Source: Chrysochromulina tobinii (lineage: Eukaryota > Haptophyta > Prymnesiales > Chrysochromulinaceae). From it: a stretch of 10,702 nt of DNA. The notes beneath the pieces are model-generated. The model was not told where the DNA came from and ran no database searches. It was given only the letters and a program-made list of their open reading frames with translations. The position numbers and the translations under genes are program-made. The DNA is taken from the NCBI GenBank assembly GCA_001275005.1, contig JWZX01000052.1:1-10702 (forward strand), written 5' to 3'. Below are positions 1-5,323 of this stretch, in pieces. Every line of letters begins with the position of its first letter. Within the stretch, counting starts at the first letter, position 1.

Positions 1-31
1 GTGTGCTCACCCGAACTGTGCAGGTACCATC

Positions 32-435
32 GCGACTTAAAACCCCTCATGGCACACACGCTGTCGCGTGAGCTTCGAAACGAGGCTCTGGACAGGTTCT
101 GACGCATTGGTAGGCATCCTCGTGGTGGACAAGGAGGAGCCCAGCAGCAAGCGCGGGCACGGCGACGCGTGCGCGAGCGCTGGCGGCGTGCGGACGGCGA
201 CGCTCGCTAGCTCGACTCGCTAGCCGGCCCTTGAGAGAAGGCCGCGCGCCAGCCGTGAGGGTCCGCCGTGGGCGTTTGCGGTTTGGGACCGGTCAAACGA
301 GTATTGTACCGACCTCGTACATGCTTGGGCCGGAGGTACACGCATCAGTAACGTGTGTAGGCTTTACTAACGACCCGCATTCACTCATTTGTCGGAAAGC
401 GACGCGCTTGGTTTCACCCCGGCATGCAACACGTC
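32..435. repeat. Interspersed repeat, copy A (diverged partner at 3684-4158)
   Basis: Long blocks match a second copy in direct orientation about 3.65-3.85 kb downstream. 32-88 matches 3684-3739, 89-252 matches 3941-4092, and 388-435 matches 4121-4158. Copy A lacks a 199-bp block present in copy B. It carries a 13-bp near-tandem insertion at 211-223, and it has about 135 bp (253-387) where copy B has only about 28 bp. No convincing ORF, terminal repeat or target-site duplication is visible, so the type of element is unknown. It could be a fragment of a transposon or a segmental duplication. The left edge lies near the window start and may extend further. Confidence 0.8.
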
Positions 436-953
436 ATATATTGCGCTGCCCTCGGTCGCGAAGATCGAGCCCGGGGAGCATGGTTTGCGAACAGCAGATT
501 TTGATTCAACTGACGCGAGACGCACCGCGAGCAGGAGCGCACTGCGCACATACACACTGGCTAGATTCTACTGCCAAAAAGGGAAGGAGAATCGGAGAGG
601 AGCCCCGCTTCCCATTTGTCCGGAGCGACTGGAAAGCGCGAAACGGCGGGTGGGAATGCAGTGAAAAGCAATTTCTTTTCTAGTTAACTTGAGATTCTCT
701 GCGGAAAAGAATAGCACCCACAGCGGCCGGACCGGCCCAGAAGGACCCTATGGGCAACCCTGTGTCGCTTTGGACTCATCCCATGAGCCCACGAGGAGGT
801 CCCGAAATTTCCCGCCATTTTGACCCCCATCAGCACATCAATGGGAGCTCAACACACAGCACCCAAGCCGGCCGGAGTCACATGTCCCTGCTTAGTTCGA
901 GTTGTCAAAAGGAGTCCCGGTGAGCCGCCCTATGGCGCAGCCTCATCAAAGCT
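436..953. other. Intergenic stretch without a recognisable gene
   Basis: ORFs here have no recognisable domains and no splice-supported structure. The stretch includes the 3' flank of the minus-strand WD40 gene, whose stop is at 954-956. Small signals seen are a 13-bp palindrome GGCCGG-A-CCGGCC at 725-737 and TTTCCCGCC at 808-816, which resembles an E2F site but has no gene placed to use it. Confidence 0.6.
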
Positions 954-2653
954 TCAGCACGCCGGGAATTCCCACACGCAAATCGAGTTGTCCATCGAGC
1001 CAGTGAAGAAAGAATTTCCTGGACCTTTTGCAATGCAGCGGACGACGTCAGTGTGGCCGGCTTTCGGGCCGATTATGCCGCGCTTCGCGAAGGTAGGCAT
1101 CTTCCACAATTTGATGGCTTTATCTTGGCATGCGGTCACCATTACGCCGTCCGTGTGATCGGGTACGACTGCAATCGCCGTTACTCCCGACTCTCGCTGC
1201 TCCTTCGTCAGGCACACGTGGTCGAAGAGCAACGTGCCCTGGGCATCCCACACCTGCATGCGACAGCAACACGGCGGACGGTGGGCGGTAGGTCGCAGCG
1301 AACCCGGGCAAGCGGGCAAGCGCCGATTTGCCTTGATGTGGCCATCGAGCCCCGCAGTAAAGAGAACGGTTTCATCGACCCAGATAGACATCAAGTTTGC
1401 CTGTCCCGTGTGGAAGAAACTCAGCGGGTTGGGCGACGCATTCGTCTCTCCGAAACCCCACAAGGCAACGGTGCCATCACGATCCGCCGAGATGAGCACG
1501 TCTGCGTGCGCGTCCAAGGCACCACCTCTCACCTTCATGTCTTGGATGCATGTCCGGTGCCCCTTGAGCTCGATCAGCAGCAAGAAGCTGCCACTACCAG
1601 CAGGCACGTCCTCGTATCGCCAAACCTTCACCTGAGTATAGCGGCACATGCCTGTCCATGTTAGTGAGCTGTGATGGCGGCAATCGCACATTGTCCGGTC
1701 GGCAGATAGTTAGGTAAGTCGAGCGCAGGCATCGCCGTATGGTGGCGGGTTCTGCAGGTCGCGACGATCACCCCCATGTCCTCGCCTCCAGAGAAAAGAT
1801 AATTGCCGCCCTGTTCCAGGCAGAACACCGTGCCCGCATGGCCATGCAGCGTTGAATGTTCCAGGCAGGACACCGTGCCCGCATGGCCAAGCAGCGTTTG
1901 GTCGAACTTGGAATCGACCTGCCATACACGCACTGCCCCGGGCTGTGGCATCGTCGCCGCCAGCCCCGCAAAGAGCCATGGGTGCTGCAGTATTAAGCAC
2001 TCGATCGCCCCACCGGCTGGGATACCACCGGGAATTTTCTCTTCAAAGGTCCCAGTCTCCCACGTCCACACGCGCACCTGTGGAGAGCACACATCACAAC
2101 ATGCGGGCGCGAGTGAGTGAGCATTAAGTGAGCCCGCAGCGAGCATCTGCATCAACCAGGAAAGTGTTGCGATGCAGACACGCACCGTGCCATCAGTGGA
2201 GCCGGAATAGAGAAGTTTGTGCTCATCGTGGACAGCAAGGCATGAGACAGTGCTTGTATGGCCTGCGTTGGAAGCGTACCGCCGGCTGTCAGCAGCGGCC
2301 ATAGTTGCATTAGAGTGGCAGCTGAAATGCACTAACCTTCAAGCTTCGCTTGTCTGAGTGGCATTTGATGACTAACCGGTGGCTGCATCTGAGTGCGACC
2401 CTTGCCGCCACCCTTGCCCGTTGCCTGCCAAGCCGAAGAAGGAGTCAACACAGATATCAATCATGTTGGCGTTCTCCTCTCGCCTTCATACCTGAAATTC
2501 GACTCCATGGTCCTTGACATGATGCACGCTGCCACCTCCGCCACGTCCCCAGTTATCGCAACGATATCCACGAGTGCCACCTCGGTTGCTACCTCGACCT
2601 CTATAACCTCCGCCCTTGCCGCCTCCAAAGCCGACTGCTCCGCGGGAGGACAT
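954..2653 (-). CDS. RG-rich WD40 repeat protein, 410 aa, six exons
   Basis: Exons on the minus strand are 2653-2492, 2424-2337, 2262-2186, 2077-1772, 1631-1332 and 1253-954. They total 1233 bp, or 410 residues plus TGA. Junctions were chosen from GT/GC..AG signals and because each join restores a WD40 motif: KLEG|HT (within the Gly codon), DGT|VRVW, GEDMG|VKVW and DGHIK|VWD. The N-terminus (residues 1-70) is rich in RG/GG, a composition known in RNA-binding proteins. It has one cysteine and no complete CCCH finger. Seven WD40 blades follow, with GH..W pairs such as LEGHTSTV, LLGHAGTV, LKGHRTCI and AGHTDVV, and the strand ends VRVW, VKVW, VALW, IKVW, IKLW and CVW. This makes one beta-propeller, a scaffold for protein or RNA complexes. 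The layout resembles plant CCCH-WD40 (zfwd) proteins without the finger. Blade 3 carries a 15-residue tandem duplication. Specific partner and process are unknown. The ATG at 2653 is the first in-frame methionine after a TGA near 2725. Confidence 0.85.
1254..1331 (-). other. GC-AG intron (intron 5 of the WD40 gene)
   Basis: Read on the minus strand, the donor is AAG|GCAAAT and the acceptor is CATGCAG|GTG. No GT donor nearby gives a correct join, whereas this one gives DGHIK|VWDAQG, a textbook WD40 strand end. The intron is 78 bp, a multiple of three without stop codons, so retention would add 26 residues without breaking the frame. The other introns are 2425-2491, 2263-2336, 2078-2185 (108 bp, also stopless and 3n) and 1632-1771 (with a CTAAC branch-point-like motif about 35 bases before its acceptor). 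All of those are GT-AG. Confidence 0.75.
1816..1898. repeat. 45-bp in-frame tandem duplication in WD40 blade 3
   Basis: Units start at 1816 and 1861. About 37 bases align with two or three mismatches. On the minus strand both encode GHAGTV(S/F)CLE, so the blade reads GHAGTV..HSTLH-GHAGTV. The period of 45 keeps the frame and inserts 15 residues. Confidence 0.85.
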
Positions 2654-2720
2654 GGATTGCGTTCGGTGAGCGGCGGCGAGTTTAGTCGTACAATGATTCC
2701 CGAAAATTAGCCCCCTGCAA

Positions 2721-2763
2721 GGGTTTCACAGGGGGTGGGCGAAACCCGAAACCCATGGGTTTC
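2721..2763. repeat. Cluster of GAAACCC/GGGTTTC inverted repeats
   Basis: GGGTTTC (2721-2727) and GAAACCC (2741-2747) form a 7-bp stem with a 13-base loop. Directly next to it, 2748-2763 is a perfect 16-bp palindrome, GAAACCCATGGGTTTC. The cluster lies about 70 bp upstream of the WD40 start codon, at the border of the repeat-rich island. It could be an element end or a binding site for a dimeric factor, and neither is proven. Confidence 0.6.
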
Positions 2764-2874
2764 AGACCCAGGAGCCAAGAAAAAGTAACTCGTGTAACTC
2801 GTGCTCCTCGTTGTGATTTACGGGCAAGATGTTTTTGGTAAAAAGACACCGAGGGGAGCCGGAATCTATTTTAG

Positions 2875-2892
2875 CTCGGCAAAGTTGCCGAG
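2875..2892. repeat. Perfect 8-bp inverted repeat (hairpin)
   Basis: CTCGGCAA at 2875-2882 is followed by AG and then TTGCCGAG at 2885-2892. It sits in a locally A+T-richer stretch (about 2770-2940) that has no convincing gene. A 9-bp tandem TAACTCGTG pair lies nearby at about 2786-2803. Function is unknown. Confidence 0.5.
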
Positions 2893-3157
2893 TCTGGATT
2901 AAATCCTGTCTTCTAATCAGTTTCGGCGAAAAATGCTGAAGCTCTCGCACACCCACAGATCTATCCTTCGGGTCGTCGTCGAGCGGCGTCATGCGGCGCT
3001 CGGAGGTTGCCTCCAAAGCCGCCGAGTACCAGCGCGTCATCGACGGCCTCGCCGCAGCCGCATTAGCAGCCGCAGCTGAAGTGCCTGTCAGCGACAGCGA
3101 CCACGGCGTCAAAGGACTTCGAGGATACGGTGCATGCGAGGCAGCTGAAGGCCTGTG

Positions 3158-3247
3158 CCTGCTATCTGGATGCACCGGCACGAGATAGAAGCCGTCTCGC
3201 AAGTCATATTTGGCGAATCGTGAGCTCGGTTTGGAGTTCTTGGGCAT
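3158..3247 (-). pseudogene. Reverse-transcriptase-like relic (motif A region)
   Basis: The minus strand from 3247 encodes FAKYDLRDGFYLVPVHPDSR, about 20 residues. The pattern (K-x-D-L-R-x-G-F/Y..V-H-P-D-x-R) is that of motif A of retrotransposon reverse transcriptases, with the catalytic Asp of YDL. Beyond HPDSR the expected continuation (motif B, YxDD) is not found in any of the three minus frames over the next 250 bases. Upstream the frame stays open only to about 3368. The frame continues open to 2762 but the residues there look random. I infer a short, decayed fragment of a DIRS/Ty3-like element. It lies antisense to the beginning of the IQ-motif ORF. Chance resemblance is possible because the match is short. 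Confidence 0.5.
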
Positions 3248-3722
3248 GCTGCTGGGCGCTCGAGGCGTCTTTGTCGCGCCGATATGCAGCTCGGATGCAG
3301 CCGAGGGGTTTGCGAGCTCGGATGCGTCCGAGGGCGTTATTGGCTCGGAGGCGTCCGAGTGTGCTCAAGGCGACGCCGAGGGTGATCGCGGCGGCACGGG
3401 TGGTGATCGCAGTGGCGCTGATCCGTTTGCCGGTTTGGCGACGACGGGTGTCGAGCCCGTGGGGGTCGAGGTGTGCACAGGGTGCGATATTGAGGCGCAA
3501 GATGCACGTCGCCACGCGGCGCAGGTCATCCAGCAGCGGTGGCGAGGTGGCCGGCCGCGGACGATGGGCTTGACGAGTATCGAGCGCGGCTGGGTCGGGG
3601 TGAGAGCTCGCCAGCTTGGAGCTCTCTCGTGCTCGATGCTGCCGGCATCGGCTCGTAGAGAGCTGGCGGCGTGGCTGAGAGGCGCGACTTTGAACCACTC
3701 TGGCACACACGCTGTCGCGTGA
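3210..3722 (+). CDS. Possible exon or gene fragment with an IQ (calmodulin-binding) motif
   Basis: This open frame of about 170 residues begins at a non-ATG codon. The first in-frame ATG is at 3246, so it is either a 158-residue ORF or an internal/terminal exon. An in-frame TAG at 3186-3188 separates it from an open stretch in the same frame at 2991-3185. Residues 103-117 read AAQVIQQRWRGGRPR, which fits the IQ consensus I-Q-x3-R-G-x3-R exactly. IQ motifs bind calmodulin or EF-hand light chains. Upstream are three nine-residue repeats of SSDASEG type (3288-3366). The last 13 codons lie inside interspersed repeat copy B, and the first part overlaps the reverse-transcriptase-like relic on the other strand. 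These overlaps make a functional gene doubtful; a decaying gene or chance ORF is the alternative. Confidence 0.3.
   Translation: MANRELGLEFLGMLLGARGVFVAPICSSDAAEGFASSDASEGVIGSEASECAQGDAEGDRGGTGGDRSGADPFAGLATTGVEPVGVEVCTGCDIEAQDARRHAAQVIQQRWRGGRPRTMGLTSIERGWVGVRARQLGALSCSMLPASARRELAAWLRGATLNHSGTHAVA
3288..3366. repeat. Three 27-bp tandem units, each holding a quasi-palindrome
   Basis: Units start at 3288, 3315 and 3342. Each contains CTCGGA-NGCN-(T/G)CCGAG, with arms of five to six bases and a four-base centre. Because of this symmetry the plus strand reads SSDASEG-like repeats and the minus strand reads SDASE-like repeats in the frame of the reverse-transcriptase-like relic. Confidence 0.8.
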
Positions 3723-4158
3723 GCTTAGAAACGAGGCTCCTATCGGCGGTCAAACTCACTCAACACGTCCGGACAAGGTGCGGCAGCTCTTTGTCCCCAC
3801 TGATTGACATAGTCCAGCCGTCGCCGGCCGCGGGCCGTGGCTGGCACGTCCTGCACACCACCACCACTTGCGCTGCCATTTCTGCGTACGACGATGGCAG
3901 CGCACCCGCCACCCACGCCTAACCCCATCCCCGTGCTCCCGGACAGGTTCTGACGCATTGGTAGGCATCCTCGTGGGGGACAAGGAGGAGCCCAGCAGCA
4001 AGCGCGGCCACGGCGACGCGTGCGCGAGCGCTGGCGGCGTGCGGACGGCGACGCTCGCTAGCCGGCCCTTGAGAGAGGGCCGCGCGCCCGCCGGGTCCCG
4101 CATTGCGGGAGTTCGAAAATTTTGTCGGATCTCGTTTCACACCGGCGTGCAACACGTC
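3684..4158. repeat. Interspersed repeat, copy B
   Basis: This is the direct-orientation partner of the copy at 32-435, with the best match over 3941-4092 (about 95% by eye). It holds a 199-bp block (3740-3938) absent from copy A. The same short sequence GCTC flanks both sides of that block (3736-3739 and 3935-3938), as expected for a deletion between microhomologies in copy A. The block is not bounded by GT-AG, so it is not a lost intron. No transposase or terminal repeats are recognisable. Confidence 0.8.
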
Positions 4159-4220
4159 TCCCGTGGGGACTACAGGTCCTGCCCGGGGTCGCATACGGTG
4201 AGGCTCGGCCACGCACGAGC

Positions 4221-4287
4221 CGTCAACGGCTGACGAAACTCGGTTTCGTCAATGACGAAACTCGCGCGGCGGCCGAGCCCACCGTCA
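4221..4287. promoter_or_regulatory. Cluster of TGACG/CGTCA half-sites in alternating inverted repeats
   Basis: TGACGAAA (4231-4238), TTTCGTCA (4244-4251) and TGACGAAA (4253-4260) alternate. The middle arm can therefore pair with either neighbour: an 8-bp stem with a 5-base loop on the left, or an 8-bp arm with a 1-base spacer on the right. Further CGTCA motifs lie at 4221-4225 and 4283-4287. TGACG is the core bound by bZIP factors in as-1/CRE-type elements. The nearest plus-strand ORF starts at 4317. The regulatory role is inferred. Confidence 0.4.
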
Positions 4288-4316
4288 TCAGGAGGTATTC
4301 ATGCTAATCAAGAACT

Positions 4317-4568
4317 ATGAACAACGACTCTGACCATCATAACCTCTTCGGCTTCCCAGCCCTCTTCCTCTATTTGGGGCACCGTCACCACGATCGCCCC
4401 TTGAAAAAGAGCGATATGGCCATCTGCTCGCTCTTCTTCTTTGTGCTGATGCCCTCGATGATGACTCTCGGTACTATTGGAGCCGTCTACGACATGATGG
4501 ATGCCCTGCAGAAGACGACCACGGCAGGAATGCCGTTTGCGTGCGGGCCAACTCGGAGCCGTTTGTAA
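4317..4568 (+). CDS. Doubtful small membrane protein ORF, 83 aa
   Basis: The ORF begins with ATG and ends with TAA. Residues about 34-60 form a strongly hydrophobic segment (AICSLFFFVLMPSMM.. followed by LGTIGAVYD), preceded by a His/Arg-rich stretch and KKSD, as for a single membrane helix with a basic flank. Codons in this part mostly end in G or C, as in the neighbouring genes. The last 15 residues look random, so the true product may be spliced or shorter. I recognise no family. It could also be a non-coding stretch that happens to be open. Confidence 0.3.
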   Translation: MNNDSDHHNLFGFPALFLYLGHRHHDRPLKKSDMAICSLFFFVLMPSMMTLGTIGAVYDMMDALQKTTTAGMPFACGPTRSRL

Positions 4569-5118
4569 GATTCTCGCTCGGCTTCTCGGCCCATCTCAGG
4601 AAGTAGGAATCCATGCGCCGGGGGCCGGGGGCTATTTTCGATTCATCTCCGATCTCAGGATCGCACGCACACAGACATACAAACAACCACGATCACCGCC
4701 GTTTCGCACATCCACATGATCCGCGGATCCGGCGGAAGATTATTAACATCCGATCCTGTGGGGGGCAGATAGAATTTAGAGCAGCCTAAGACGCCGGCGG
4801 GCGGGCGGTGCACCGCGCACGCGCTCGCTCCTCTCGCGTCTCGTCTGCCCTCTGCGGTCTTGCCGGGTCCCCGGTCCCCAGAGAGAGAGAGTAATTATGC
4901 GCCTGTCACGCGGCCTCAGAGTCCTCACGGGTCGAACCGAAAACTTTTCGGCAGCTCGTCCCGGCCTTGGCCCGCCCCGCCCACCTCAGCCTCGCCGCCG
5001 CCACCTCTCATCCTGTATCGGATGCATGCCGTACCCGATCCAGCTGACTAGTGTTGAAATCGCACCTTGCAGAGCGAAAGTGTGACGGTCGAGCTCGACG
5101 ACATTTTGATCCGCGCGG
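4569..5118. other. Intergenic stretch without a recognisable gene
   Basis: I see no domain, RNA gene or repeat family here. Minor elements are a perfect 12-bp palindrome GATCCGCGGATC at 4718-4729, pyrimidine-rich sequence around 4825-4860, and an (AG)6 microsatellite at 4880-4891. Short ORFs in this stretch have no recognisable content. Confidence 0.5.
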
Positions 5119-5170
5119 CCAATCAGCCAATTAGCGCAGCCCATTAGGATGGCCAATTAGGACGGCCAAT
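5119..5170. promoter_or_regulatory. Four CCAAT boxes in an imperfect 13-bp repeat
   Basis: CCAAT occurs at 5119, 5127, 5153 and 5166, all in the same direction, with one degenerate CCCATT at 5140-5145. The surrounding units resemble GGCCAATTAGGAC. CCAAT is the binding core of the eukaryotic NF-Y complex, which commonly uses clustered sites in promoters. No downstream plus-strand gene is evident; a TATAATA lies at 5290-5296. The cluster is 150-200 bp beyond the 3' end of the minus-strand HET/MORN gene, so it could drive an antisense transcript or be a chance minisatellite. Confidence 0.45.
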
Positions 5171-5323
5171 CAGCACGGCGAGGGTGTAAGGCTTCGAGAA
5201 ACTGCCTCGACTGTGCCGAGATGCCGGAGACACTTCAGCATCGAGTGGCATGCACGTCTCGTGGGCATGCAGGCAATCTAAAAAGCGGCTATAATACGTA
5301 TGGCCAGAGAAACCACCAGGCAA

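Noticed and set aside
231-683. 150-codon plus-strand ORF
   Set aside because: No recognisable domain or start context, it begins inside the interspersed repeat, and long open frames are expected in G+C-rich non-coding DNA.
808-816. TTTCCCGCC, a match to the E2F consensus
   Set aside because: It lies beyond the 3' end of the WD40 gene with no plus-strand gene nearby, and a single 9-mer is weak evidence.
3130-3573. Arg-rich plus-strand ORF overlapping the IQ-motif frame
   Set aside because: Its composition is typical of an off-frame translation of G+C-rich sequence. The frame with the IQ motif is the better candidate.
3740-3938. The 199-bp block present only in copy B, considered as an intron lost through retroposition in copy A
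   Set aside because: It does not begin with GT/GC or end with AG. GCTC microhomology at both edges fits a deletion better.
4290-4332. AGGAGGT followed seven bases later by ATG and a ten-codon ORF, like a bacterial ribosome binding site with a leader peptide
   Set aside because: The window has spliceosomal introns and no bacterial gene layout. A 7-mer of this kind arises often by chance in G+C-rich DNA, and nothing suggests an organellar or bacterial insert.
4925-4945. GGTTCGACC on the minus strand, resembling a tRNA T-loop
   Set aside because: The flanking bases do not form a T stem and no acceptor or anticodon arm can be drawn.
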